A DNA stretch of 64,000 bases from positions 37,215,783 to 37,279,782 of the forward strand of contig CM053331.1 in assembly GCA_028583605.1 (NCBI GenBank), written 5' to 3'. The position numbers and the translations under genes are program-made. The notes beneath the pieces are model-generated. The model made no database searches. It worked only from the letters and a program-made list of their open reading frames with translations, and was not told where the DNA came from. Shown piece by piece: positions 1 through 11,900 of this stretch. Position 1 is the first letter of the stretch. Each line of letters begins with the position of its first letter. Source of the DNA: Dastarcus helophoroides (Eukaryota; Arthropoda; Insecta; Coleoptera; Bothrideridae).

Positions 1-369
1 GAAAATGTTTGACTTGAAAATGGAAAGTTTGATTTTAAAGACGAAATTTCCACCTTTTATTTACGAGTTCCTTTACCAAAAATTTAAGTTTTCTTGAAAT
101 TTCGAGTTTAAGTTTCAATTTTTGCCATTTTTTTCAATAAAAACTGTAAGCTATAATTTCAATTTTTCTTTCTAGAACATTTCACTTATTTTTAAAATTG
201 TACTCCTAATTCTAAAATTTTTAATAAATTGTAAAACTCAGGGTTTTTTTTCGATATTTTGGATTTTAATATTGAAATGTCGGTGTATTCTCAAAATTTC
301 CAAAAAAGCAACTGTTTTTATTTGAAACTTTTAATTTACTTATGTTTAATTGTCTGTGAATATTCATAG

Positions 370-2639
370 TTTTCTGTGAATGTGGATTGTGGGGTCTCAT
401 CTTTGCAACAATTATTTTTAGACCTAAAAAGTCAAAAGATTGATGGAAACGTCAATGTGGAACCGCAACATCGACAGTGTCAAATTCCGGTGGATTTCGG
501 CGCCATCCCTCAATTCAAGCCGCAAACCCTTCAGTCTGGTTTCAACGTAGCACCGAACTATTCCGTTCCACACACGGCCTACACAGTCAGTTATCAAGTT
601 TGTCACATACCTCCAGTACCGACCGTTTATTCACCACCTTATCCACACGTCATACAGAGTCCCCCGGCATCCGTTATATACTCCCCAGAGCACGCATATT
701 CTTATCACCATCAACCTGTTCCTCTGCATGTGCCATTCGCAACTCCACAATTCCCCAATCATCCGTTTTCAGTGAATAACGGAACTAATCAAGTGCCGCC
801 TCCCGAGGTTGCACCCCCGACGCCAATAAACGAGAACCATGATCAAACCCAAATGACACCAACGACAGATCACGTTACAAACAATGTTGCTGCGGAAGCT
901 CCAGTTAAGAACGTCACAGACGTGTGCCCCAAGGCTCAAAATGGACCAACAGCGGAAAGTTCTCCTGCCAATAAATCCTGGGCTAGTCTATTTAGTAGTA
1001 ATTCTAACAATTCTAACATAAATCATGATTCTAAATGCTTAAATAATAGTCCAATCGCCAGTAAAGGTGATCGTTCGCTTTGTCCTATAAAAAACCCGAG
1101 AAAAGCCCAGTTCATCGACCCGACATGCTACAGAATGGGAGGTACGTATTAAGGGGAAGTATAATATTAGATTTCACCGGTGTTGCTTTCAGAATACTTA
1201 ATTGAACACGTAGTTGACGGAAGAACAATCAGTTTGCAACCTCGAGGCTTAATTAATAAAAGTAACTATTGCTACATTAATTCCATCCTTCAGGCTCTTT
1301 TAGCGTGTCCTCCTGTTTATAATTTATTGAGCGGTCTCGCCCACAACATCACCTCGAATGAAAAGAGGAAACCCACCCCGGTAATCGACAGCATGTACGT
1401 ATTAATGTCGAGGGATTCTGTTTTATCTGGAACGGTGTTTGATTTGTTTTTAGGTGCAAATTCGTTAAGGAATTCGAACATTTACCGGCGGGGATGCGCG
1501 TGGGTCGTAGAAACGAAAAAAATCAGAAGAAGGATCAACCGGTCTCGATTGTATGTGATGCACCATTCGAGCCAAATTGGATCTATAGGATGTTGAACGG
1601 AATGCGGAGCGATTCGTTTTTGGTGGAGGGTCGACAAGAGGACGCCGAAGAATTTCTTGGGTGCTTACTAAACGGACTGAATGACGAAATGCAAGAACTA
1701 ATCAAATTAGTCAACGGTGATTGCGAGATCGTAGATAATACGATAAATTCGCAAGATCAGGATGGTAGCGAGTGGCAGGTGAGGGCGTTCTCATACCAGG
1801 TTTTACAATACTGACGCGTAACAATTGTAGGTCATGGGGCCCAAAAATAAAGGAAGCATAACTAGAAAAACTACGTTTCTCAAGACTCCTATTAGTAATA
1901 TTTTTGGTGGTTTACTAAAATCGAGAATTCATCGTGCAGGGGATGAATCGTCAAATAATATTCAACCATTTTTCACCCTACCATTAAATATAGAGGTTAA
2001 CTATTAAATTAGCTTCCCTAGTGAAGGATAATAAGTTTCTGCTTTTTTTAGAAAGTCAAGACTGTGGGGGAAGCTTTAGAAGCTTTAGTCTCTAAAAATC
2101 AATTGGAAGGCGTAACTTCTTCAAAAACTAATGAGGAGGTTGAGGCATGGCAGCAAGTAACTTTTGAGGAATTGCCAGTAGTTCTAATTTTGCATTTAAA
2201 ATGTTTCGATTACAAGTTGGATGGTTGCACAAAGATTCTAAAAGCCTTGGAATTTCCTATTGATCTAAAAATTGATGCAAGTAAGTCATCGTTTTAGCAT
2301 TACAGTGTGGAACTCTTCAATATTTTTATTTATCGTTAATAGAGTTTATTAGTTATAAAAAGAATATTTATAATGTGGTTTTCAGAATGGTTATCTTCTA
2401 AAATTATTTCACCCAAGGAGAAGCAGTATAAGTTGTTTGCTGTTGTATACCACGACGGAAAGGAAGCGAGTAAGGGGCATTACATAACAGATGCCTTCCA
2501 TGTAGGGTATAACAGTTGGGTTAGGTATGATGATGCATCTGTTAAAGCTGTCTCTGAAGACTATGTGTTAAGCCCTCAAGGTTCAAGGGTCCCGTATTTG
2601 TTGTTTTATCGCAGGAGCGATACTATTAGAAGCAAATAA
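370..2639 (+). CDS. Usp10: USP10-type ubiquitin carboxyl-terminal hydrolase (5' partial)
   Basis: Cysteine protease that removes ubiquitin from substrates. I model exons 370-1141, 1193-1394, 1454-1778, 1831-1995, 2052-2280 and 2386-2639; all splice sites are GT-AG and phases agree, giving 648 residues in this window. The first exon starts in frame after a TAG acceptor and has no ATG, so the true N terminus lies upstream of the window. Residues 1-250 are a Pro/Asn/Ser-rich disordered tail containing the short conserved USP10 motif KSWASLF. The Cys box is GLINKSNYCYIN (catalytic Cys about 284), then GRQEDAEEFLG, then the His box GHYITD (His about 596) followed by WVRYDD with the likely catalytic Asp. 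Order and spacing match animal USP10. The 59 bp intron at 1395-1453 is easy to miss because the reading frame stays open through its start. Family assignment is firm; the upstream exon boundary at 370 is inferred. Confidence 0.93.
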
Positions 2640-2683
2640 TATTTATAAATTGGGCCTATATATTGTTATACTTGTCTTATTTT

Positions 2684-2689
2684 AATAAA
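2684..2689 (+). terminator. Poly(A) signal of the USP10-type gene
   Basis: AATAAA lies 45 bases after the stop codon of the deubiquitinase gene, in AT-rich DNA. Position and sequence fit a normal polyadenylation signal. Confidence 0.7.
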
Positions 2690-2807
2690 TACAATTTGTA
2701 TAAAATGGATTTCATTTAGGGTACCCAGAAATACTCTAATTAAGAAAACAGTTCTCTGTCATATTTCTGTATTCTGAGGTTTAAACTGTACTTTTCTATT
2801 TAAACTG

Positions 2808-2879
2808 TACTCTGAGATTTAAAATGTGCTCTGAGATTTAAAATGTGCTCTGAGATTTAAAATGTGCTCTGAGATTAAA
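2808..2879. repeat. 19 bp minisatellite, about 4 copies
   Basis: Tandem copies of GCTCTGAGATTTAAAATGT sit just downstream of the USP10-type gene. Single-base differences mark the edge copies. The rest of 2880-3518 is AT-rich and I see no gene in it. Confidence 0.85.
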
Positions 2880-3518
2880 ACAAAAATTTAAAAATTGTTC
2901 CTCTTTTCCGTTCATTTAGACTAGAGTACAAAAACCTTGGCCGAGGATGATTACTTTTTAGTCACCATTACACACATTTAGTTTGAAAGTAAGAAAAGCA
3001 TTTGAACCTATGATTGGTGGAGGATGTTTCTGAGCTGAGATCTGCGTTGGAAATTGGGTACGGTCTTCAGGGAACCATAATGAATAAACTGCTGCAATTT
3101 ATTAGCATCAACAAAGATGAGTCTTAAAAAGTGCAATAATTAAATCTAAAATGTAATTAATATTGCTCTTTATTAAACCTGAGTGTATCAAGAAAAAATG
3201 ATAAAAGTTTCCTGCTTCATGTTAAATAACGAATCTCCAACGACATGAAAAAACTTCTTTCTTTTCTTCGATTTTGTTAATGATAATTCCAATATTTTAT
3301 GCTATCCAATCATTCGATATAATTTCTTAATAAGTCTCACAAACAAGAAAACGTTTTCAAACATTCCTTCATTCGATAATTTATTGAACATTCATCATTC
3401 AGCTCAAATTTTTAATAAATTCGTAATATGCAACTCAAGTCCAATTTAAAGTTTTGAATATATGTGTCTAATAACTTTCTAAAATAGTCTCTGTAATTTC
3501 TTTGCGAAGTAGTCATAT

Positions 3519-3682
3519 TTATATGCAGTTTTATTGGCTTTTTCTTCACCAGTCACTGCTTTCACAATCCTAAATTTCAGTAACCTTCTATAACAGATTG
3601 CCATTCCTTAATAGAATGTTACTGAAATTTAGGATTGTGAAACGAGTGACTGGCGAAGAAAAAGCCAATAAAACTGCATATA
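3519..3682. mobile_element. Foldback/MITE-like inverted repeat
   Basis: Two arms of about 65 bp are near-perfect reverse complements: the left begins ATATGCAGTTTTATTGGC and the right ends with its complement. They are separated by a loop of about 33 bp. No coding capacity. This is the layout of a short foldback element; no target duplication is obvious. Confidence 0.75.
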
Positions 3683-4634
3683 AGCTTCCTAAAAGTCTAT
3701 TTGTTGCTTTAATTAAATACTGACAATTAAATTCTTAATAAAAGTAACAAAAATAATATCGAAAACATTCATTCTGATCATTTCTGCCAAATAACCCTTG
3801 AAATATGGCAACACAGTAACCATCAAAATATTCACGCGTGAATTCAGCTTTAGTTCTAGTGATTTTTTTAGTAACTTTTCTAAAGTTTGATTTAATACTT
3901 CATGACCTACTCATGCACATTTATCTGAAATGGACTAAATAGAAGCTTGAAATAGAAATTTGGTTACTCTAGCGTTGCGCAACAATTGTGTTACGCCAGT
4001 TTCGCCGCCGCGCCGCTAGCAGATTTTCCGCTGCAGAACTTTCGCTTCGGTCTGTGGAAAGCTTTAACCACAGAGTAGTAGCTTTCAACTTTCTTTGGAC
4101 TTGAAAGCTCTATGACACGGATTATAGAAGGAGAATAGTACACGACCGCATAAAACGGTGTTGAAAAAGCGTCTAGAGTGTAGGTAGTACGTTCTTGTGA
4201 TTTTAGGAGTGATGGAACTCTGCTTCCAAGAAGAAACGAAGTAAATATGGCTATTAAACACCTGTTGAGAAATGTTAAAACTTACCGATTTTGTTTCATT
4301 TTAATGTCATTTCTAAGTGTATTCAATCCATAATTTTTACGAAAAAGATGATGTAGGGGAAATTTAAAAAAGTTTCAGGTGGGTTTTTTTGTAGTCTATT
4401 AACAGAATAAATGAGCTGCAATTGCTATTATGATCTCTGACGTGCTTAACATAACCAATGAGTTTCAACGAGAGAGAGAGAGAGAGAGAGAGAAAGAAAA
4501 ATCAACAGTCGGGCTGCTCCACTTTCTAGACGCATTTCGGTCAAATTTTTATACAAGGCCAATATAGAATGCGCACTATCCTTATTACATCATCCGTGCT
4601 CTATGACTATGATAATTATGTATATATGTTTTGT
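3683..4634. other. Intergenic region with a (GA)n microsatellite
   Basis: No gene is seen. 3960-4250 is richer in G+C than its surroundings but has no long reading frame and no tRNA-like fold I could recognise. A (GA)n microsatellite runs 4471-4494. Confidence 0.5.
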
Positions 4635-6076
4635 CACAGTATACTTAGCTTACGCCAAGAAGTCTATAATATTATATTCTTCTTGACTTACGCATAGAGT
4701 AACGACAAAGTGCTAAAATTTTGTCACGAATTTTGTTTGCTCATGTGTCAATTTGCACAATCCCGAACATGGCGTCGCAGTGTTCTATGATAACCAGAAA
4801 TAAGATCTATGGTCGTTGGGTAACTGAATGTCAGAGTTGCCAAGCGTTCGTGAAAATGAGCACTTGGGCGAATATAATTTTTTATTTTACGTTCATATGT
4901 TATTCATTCATGGTAAAAACACAGTATAGATATTAGCTTACGCATACAGTAGTGACAAAAATGTCGGTACCTTTGATCTTGAAGTAGCTAAAATCGTTAA
5001 CCTTCAGCCATGTTGTGGATTGTGCACGGCCGCGAAAATTTAAATTTATTTATTAAACAAAACCATTCAGTTTATTAATTTCAATAGTTTTTAGCGTTTA
5101 AATTCTAATTTACTACTTTACAAATAGTCCAAAAATACTAGTTCTCGTGTATTTTTTAAATAATGTGTATTTTGTAATTACTGATAACCTGATAAGTATA
5201 AAGAATACACAAAGAAAAACTAAACACAGATTGTGACTGACGGCAAAATAATTTCTACAGGAAACAACTTATTTATTTTTTGTATAAAACTGGCAAATGC
5301 GAGTATAATAAAACAGTTTTTTTTAATAAAACAAATTGGGTGTACCCGAATATTACCTTTTGCCTTCTTTTGGAAATTAAAAAGAAGCTGATTTTATCAA
5401 ATCATTATTGCTGTTAGAGCTACATTTATAAATAGAACGTGTAAATTCTCCTCTTTTCTCTTTTATTTGGTTTCATCTTATTAGCGCAATGAATTATAAC
5501 AAGACTGACATTTCAATAAAACTGATCCAGTGTTGCCAGATAACCTAAACATTATTCGCGAACAATCTCCTTAAAAATCCCACAATTCGGATGAAAATCC
5601 CTGACCATATCAAATTTCTAGAACATCCATAAATGTAGATAAATTGTCTTACATTTTTACCATGAATGAATAACATATGAACGTAAAATAAAAAATCATA
5701 TTCGCTCAAGTGCTGATTTTCCCGAACACGTGGCAACTCTCAACTGACATTCAGTTACCCAACGACCATAGATCTTATTTCTGGTAATCATAGAACACTG
5801 CGACGCCATGTTCGGGATTGTGCAAATTGACGTATGAGCAAACAAAATTTCTGACAAAATTTTAGCAGTTTGTCGCTACTGTATGCGTAAGCTAATATCT
5901 ATACTGTGGTAAAAATGTAAGACGATTTATCTACATTTATTGATGTTTTAGAAATTTAGTATGGTCAGGGATTTTCATCCGAATTGTGGGATTTTTAATT
6001 GGATTGTTCGCGAATAATGTTTAGGTCATCTGGCAACACTGGGTCAGTTTTACTTAAATGTCAGTCTTGTTATAAT
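4635..6076 (+). mobile_element. CACAG element copy C: truncated, split by copy A
   Basis: 4685-4919 and 5909-6076 match the first ~415 bp of the complete copy at 7196-8180, in the same orientation. They are interrupted by another member of the same family (4920-5908). Its left terminus (4635 on) is degenerate and contains a short palindromic insert at about 4657-4684. Its right part ends at about 6076, where sequence of the TRIT1-like relic begins. No transposase is encoded. Confidence 0.75.
4920..5908 (-). mobile_element. CACAG element copy A (complete, nested)
   Basis: 989 bp element with terminal inverted repeats starting CACAGTATAGATATTAGCTT, in opposite orientation to the copy at 7196. 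It is inserted inside copy C. The interrupted site reads GGTAAAAA on the left and GTAAAAATG on the right, so the target duplication is 7-8 bp (GTAAAAA). That size would suit a hAT- or P-like integrase, but no transposase is present, so superfamily is inference. A 63-residue frame conserved between copies A and B is most simply shared ancestry. Confidence 0.85.
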
Positions 6077-6120
6077 AAACGAGAAATTTATCAGAATTAT
6101 ACTCTGACGACGAAAGATAC

Positions 6121-6432
6121 AATTTTTAATGCTTTATTTCGATATTCAATAACAGTGAACGTCTCGTTTGGTTCCAATATATCAATTAAATGATGTGGTG
6201 CCACTCTCTGTTCCTCTTTCGTAGCTTTTGCTGTGATGATATCCAGAGCTTTATACAACTACAAAATTACCGCAGGTGACCCCAAAGTCTTCCATCTTAA
6301 TAAAATCCGTATCTGCATAGAATCCGCACCTATAATTTCACCCCCAAACTTCTTCGCCAATTCAAGCGACAACTTTGTTTTGCCGGAGCCTGTGGCACCA
6401 AGAATAACAACCAAAGGAAAACGATTGTTCAT
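6121..6432 (-). pseudogene. tRNA dimethylallyltransferase, 5' fragment (TRIT1/MiaA type)
   Basis: Two exons on the - strand encode the N terminus of the enzyme that adds the isopentenyl group to A37 of tRNAs. Exon 1 (6432 to 6313, 40 codons from ATG) has the P-loop [10 protein letters not shown] and the family motif ADSMQ. Exon 2 (6258 to 6121, 46 codons) continues with LYKALDII, PHHLIDI and VIEYRNKALKI, ending at a GTATCT donor. The 54 bp intron ends in TAG but begins ATACGG instead of GTACGG, so its 5' splice site is broken unless this is a read error. No later exons are found before 4635; transposon copy C begins 45 bases after exon 2. I infer a truncated gene relic or duplicated 5' fragment, with the working gene elsewhere. 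Confidence 0.85.
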
Positions 6433-7195
6433 TTTAACCTTATGCACAAATATGATAAAATGGCAACGTACACATAAACATGAACAAAACAAATTGTGCA
6501 AAAAAAATTCGAAATTGAGGTTATGTTAGACAGTAAAATAAGGTTAGTTTTAAGTCATAGAATCACAAATGGGACCACAGATTGTAATTTGTAGTTAAAA
6601 TTTTTTATTTAAATACTTAATGTAAAAAACAAATACGTTTAATACTGATAATAGTTAAAATTTAAAGGGTTTTTAAATATTTCTTTACAAATATTGTTTT
6701 TTGGCAAATTCCACAACTCCAATAATACTTGCTACTCTGTGGTCCTAAACAGTGTTGTCAGATCGAAAATATAAGAAGTTAACGCGGTGTATTTGCAAAT
6801 AAAGGTGGACATACACGAACGGTTTTAATATTTTTGCTACATATAATACGAAGTGAATTTTCATTAAATTACTTTACAACAAAGTTCTACCGGAAAAGAC
6901 AATATTTCCGGAAGATTACTGTCGAATGCGCATTAAAAAATTGTTGGAAACTCCTTTTTTCTCGAAATTTCCACTTAGTCAAAATTTCGACAATAGACGT
7001 TCCTCAAACTTTCGCCAATAAAGTCGAAAATTTGAGAAAGGTCAACTTTTTTTTCGGAATTTCTTGAAATTTGGGGTTTAATGTTGAAATTTCGAATCTA
7101 ATCTCGAAATTTTTGTGCTCTGTCGTTAGGTAGGTAAGTGACAGTTTCTTTTTAATAATCCCTTTACCTCACCACACTCCTTACCGGGCTTTTAA
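6433..7195. other. Intergenic, no gene seen
   Basis: AT-rich DNA upstream (on the - strand) of the TRIT1-like fragment. 6880-7110 shows the TTTCGA-type degenerate pattern found across the window. I see no supported gene. Confidence 0.5.
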
Positions 7196-8180
7196 CACAG
7201 TATAGATATTAGCTTACGCATACAGTAGCGACAAATTGCTAAAATTTTGTCACGAATTTTGTTTGCTCATGCGTCAATTTGCACAATCCCGAACATGGCG
7301 TCGCAGTGTTCTATGATAACCAGAAATAAGATCTATGGTCGTTGGGTAACAGAATGTCAGTTGAGAGTTGCCAAGTGTGCAGAAAAATCAGCACTTGAGC
7401 GAATATGATTTTTTATTTTACGTTCATATGTTATTCATTCATGGTAAAAATGTAAGACAATTTATCTACATTTATGGATGTTTTAGAAATTTGATATGGT
7501 CAGGGATTTTCATCCGAATTGTGGGATTTTTAAGTAGATTGTTCGCGAATAATGTTTAGGTCATCTGGCAACACTGTATTAGTTTTATTTAAATGTCAGT
7601 CTTGTTATAATTCATTACGCTAATAAGATGAAACCAAATAAAAGAGAAAAGAGGAGAATTTACATGTTCTATTTATAAATGTAACTCTAACAGCAATAAT
7701 AAATTGATAAAATCAGCTTCTTTTTAATTTCCAAAAGACGGCAAACGATAATATTCGAGTACATCCAGTTTGTTTTATTAAAAAAACCGTTTTACTATAC
7801 TCACATTTGTCAGTTTTATACAAAAATAAACAAGTTGTTTTCTGTAGAAATTATTTTGCCGTCAGCCACAATCTGTGTTTAGTTTTTCTTTTGTGTATTC
7901 TTCATACTTATCAGGTTATCAGTAATAACAAAATACACTTTATTTAAAAAATACACGGGAATAAGTATATTTGGACTATTTGTAAAGTAGTAAATTAGAA
8001 TTTAAACGGTAAAAACTATTGAAATTAATAAACTTGATGGTTTTGTTTAATAAATAAATTTAAATTTTCGCGGGCGTGCACAATCCCCAACATGAAGGTC
8101 AACGATCTTCGCTACTTCAAAATCAAAGGTACCGACACTTCTTGTCGCTACTATATGCGTAACCTAATATCTATACTGTG
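7196..8180 (+). mobile_element. CACAG element copy B (complete)
   Basis: 985 bp with terminal inverted repeats starting CACAGTATAGATATTAGCTT and ending with the imperfect complement at 8148-8180. It is colinear with copy A in reverse and matches copy C over its left 415 bp. No transposase, so non-autonomous. Flanks (TTTTAA left, TCCCTAA right) show no clear target duplication. The right end abuts the foldback cluster that starts at about 8186. Confidence 0.85.
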
Positions 8181-8185
8181 TCCCT

Positions 8186-8782
8186 AAAGCACTGAACTAA
8201 ACACTGTGGCTTGTGATTAAGTCCATAGAAGGTTTCACCCCTTTACCACATCGGCAATTAAATAAATAATTACGCGATACGTATTTCGGCAGCAGAAGTG
8301 GCATTTTCAAGCGCACTAATCTTAAAAGATTAGCAAAAGATGCATCGACGTCATCTGCATTGAGATTCAAATCGATACAGGCCACCAAGTATCGATTTGA
8401 ATCTCAATGCAGATGACGTCGATGCATCTTTTGCTAATCTTTTAAGATTAGTGCGCTTGAAAATGCCAGTTCTGCTGGCGAAATACGTATCGCGTAATTA
8501 TTTATTTAATTGCTGATGTGGTGAAGGGGTGAAACCTTCTATGGATCTATACTGTGGTTTTGTGATAATAACGTTCATAGAAGGTTTTAGCCATAGAGAA
8601 ACTGGATAGTCTCTATGGTTTACCCCTTTACCACATTGGCAATTAAACAAATAATTACGCGATACGTGTTTCGCCAGCACAAATACGTATCGCGTAATTA
8701 TTTGTTTAATAGTCGATGTGGTAAAGGGGTAAAATTTTCTGCCAGCTTACATAAGACACAATGTTTAGTTCAGTGCTCTAGT
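8186..8782. mobile_element. Compound foldback element
   Basis: Outer inverted repeats (AGCACTGAACTAAACACTGT at 8188 and its near complement ending 8777) enclose two hairpins. The first, about 8222-8545, has arms of roughly 155 bp meeting at about 8381-8389. The second, about 8577-8745, is built from the same arm sequence around the ACGCGATACGT motif. This is consistent with a foldback element that duplicated or nested its own arm. It ends about 200 bp upstream of the ZDHHC start codon, so it may lie in the promoter or 5' untranslated region. Confidence 0.75.
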
Positions 8783-8919
8783 AGTTCTGATAATAACGCT
8801 AATATTTTGTGTTCTCCGATTGTCAGCCGTGGATGTTTTGACTTTCGATAAACTGTCACCGCTGTCACTGTCAATACTTGACATCTCCGAAAAGGAGAAA
8901 CCTTGTCGATCCCTCAGCC

Positions 8920-8961
8920 ATGTTGACCTATGTGAGGGTAATATTGTACAAAAGATCTTGA
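8920..8961 (+). promoter_or_regulatory. Short upstream reading frame of the ZDHHC gene
   Basis: An ATG at 8920 opens a 13-codon frame ending TGA at 8961, 24 bases before the ZDHHC start codon. If the leader is unspliced here, it could reduce translation of the main frame. The transcript start is not known, so the role is inference. Confidence 0.3.
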
Positions 8962-8985
8962 GCCCGGTCGCAGGAAAAGGACATT

Positions 8986-11900
8986 ATGCCAAAGTGCGAT
9001 GTAAAAACGCGATACATACCAGCTACGTTTGCTTGGACCTTACTTCTTGTGGCAACATCTTTATTTTTTTACTATCCGTGAGTCGTTCTTTTTCTACTTG
9101 AAACCGACCAGATTTGTTTATTAAATTGTATTTTAGTGCCCGATATTACCTTCCTCAGCATCCATGGGTATTGGCTTTTCAGGGGGTCATCACTTTTTTT
9201 GTATTAGCAAATTTTACACTTGCTACTTTTATGGATCCTGGTGTTATACCAAAAGGTATTTTTGTTTATCTAATTTGAGGGGTACTGATTTGAAACTTTG
9301 TAGCGCCTCCTGACGAAGATCGAGAAGATGACTTTAGGGCCCCTTTGTATAAGAATGTTGAAATACGGGGTATCACAGTTAGGATGAAATGGTGTGTAAC
9401 GTGCAAATTCTACAGGCCACCAAGGTGTTCACATTGTAGCGTTTGTAATCATTGTATAGAGGTAAGTAGCATATTTAGTGGCCTTATTGGTTGTTACATT
9501 GAAATTTGAATGTATTCTTATTTTATCCCCTATGTTATCCTTGTATATATTATTGTTGTTAACAACGCTCTATAAACATTTAAATATTGGGGTGCAAAAA
9601 AATGGTGACCTGGATTTTAAATTATGGTCTTTTAGTTTCCAATCGAGGGCTAAAGTTGTAAGCTTGAAACTGCGTTTATTAGGTAGATTTAACAAGTTGC
9701 TTCAAAGCAAAATTTTTAATGTTATTAGTTTATTCTTATAATTGTAACACTTTATTCTTTATTGTAGATGGTACACTTTAGTTAAATAGCAAAGGCAGCA
9801 TATTTGTTTTTAAATTTTTATCTTTTTCTAATCTTATCTCTGATAGGGAACTATTTTTCGTTATTCACTTTAAATGCAATATATTTATAAAAGTTAACAA
9901 AACATCTAAAAAACTGAACAAAGAGAGAATGATCCTAACCACTAGAATTTTTTATAATATGTTTTGATTTCAGACTTTTGATCATCATTGTCCATGGATG
10001 AATAACTGCATAGGAAGAAGAAATTATAGATTTTTCTTTTTCTTTCTCATATCATTAAGTTTACATATGATTAGTATATTTGCATTAAGTCTGATATATA
10101 TTCTTAAGTATCCTAATAGCTACTCGAACGTCGAACCAATCATAGCGTATCCTTTTCTTAACATAATTAAATTAAAATATTACCTCTTTATAGTGCATGT
10201 CAAGTGATGTAGTTAGCGCACTATTCCGGTATTTGTGGCTTGCTCTTTGGAGGTTGCTTCGAGTATTTATTCACAAATTTTGGGTATTAAATCAAAATTT
10301 CGATTACATGTCAAGATTACCAAAAGTTGAAATTAGGGATTAGGTAGAAGACATTTAAGAATATTTTGGGTTTAAGTTTGTCATTTCCAAAAAAATTGTT
10401 TTGTCGTAATATTGGAAACAAACAGGTTGATCTTATAATTGAAATTTTGTGTAGATTTACTCACTGTGATTAAAAATTCCTTAATGCATTCCAAAGTATG
10501 GTTTTAATGGGACTAGTCGCCCTATTAGCAATACCAATATTTGGTTTAACGGGTTTCCATATGGTATTAGTGTCAAGAGGTAGAACGACAAATGAGCAAG
10601 TAACAGGTAAATTTAAAGGAGGTTATAACCCATTTTCGAGGGGTTGCTGGGATAATTGCTGCTACACACAATTTGGGCCACAGTTTCCCAGGTATGGTAG
10701 ATTTTTTGATAATTTTAATTTAGTTGAGAGCAGTCTAGTAATGATCAACTTGAAGTAGTGATCCAAAACTGAGTTGTTCTCTATTTAAGGATGATGTTAT
10801 CGATTAATTGAGTTGTTTCAAAAAGTTTGATTTCCTTTTGAATCGTTGAAGTTGAATCATTGATTATAATCGTGTAATAAGCGGAAATCGTTTTATAATC
10901 ATCTGTAATCAGTACCGGTACATTTTATAAGCAAGTCAATGAATCGATTATTTTTTTTGACTGCTTTCAACATAATTTGTTTGTGTTAAATTTTATTCGG
11001 ACGCATTTTTAGCTTAATTAAACCTAATAAATACCACGTGAAGCGGAAACACTGTCCCCATGGACCTATAGCTACAATAACAAATGATAGCCAAGTCAAA
11101 ACATATATGGATAATAGTAATGGTGTACGTAACATTAATTCTAATGCATACAATAAGGTAAGGCCTTTGAAATTTGAAAATAAAATTATTTTTGTTGGGG
11201 CGTGTACTCGCTGGATTTATCTTGATGACGTTTTTCGCCATCAGCCTACGAAATTTTACGCAATTAGACAATAAAATTTTACGCCATCAGACGATGAAAT
11301 TTTAGGGCATTGGACGATGAAATTTTAGCCCATTGGACGATGAAATTTTAGCCCATTGGACGATGAAATTTTAGCCCATTGGATGATGAAATTTTAGGTC
11401 ATTGGACGATGAAATTATTCGCCATTAATTGATTACTTGACATTTTCATTTTATTTTTTTAATTTTTAATGAATTTTAATTGACTTTACTGTCCAATTTT
11501 TAAGAACAAAACTTCCAAAGTTTTACTTGACTTGAAAGATTTTAGAATGTGTAAAATTTCTTGTTAAAGTTCATAAGAAATTCTAGAAGAAATCATTGAA
11601 ATAAATCCAAACACGTCGCCAGTCCGTTCTCGTATTCGTTATTCATGTCGCTTCGTTTCCCATTCATTCGATAAGCCAAGGTGACTTACCAATTACGTTT
11701 CCAGTTGTCGCCGTCGGCGCGGGACAACTGCGAGATGGATATGGAGCCGTCGGCGTCTCAAAGTCAAGATTGCGAACCGACGCCGCCCCTCCAACGCCAC
11801 GGCTCCAAGAGCAATTTCTTTCTGCCTCCGATAGAAGGCGAATCGCCTCGTCATCCACCGCGTCAGATGCAACACTATCCGAGGAATAGTCCTAATTCGA

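Noticed and set aside
5545..5736. 63-residue frame conserved with 7368-7559
   Set aside because: It lies inside copies of one repeat family, so similarity reflects shared descent; no domain is recognisable.
9478..9741. 87-residue frame in ZDHHC intron 3
   Set aside because: Hydrophobic, AT-driven frame inside a well-defined intron; exons on both sides join without it.
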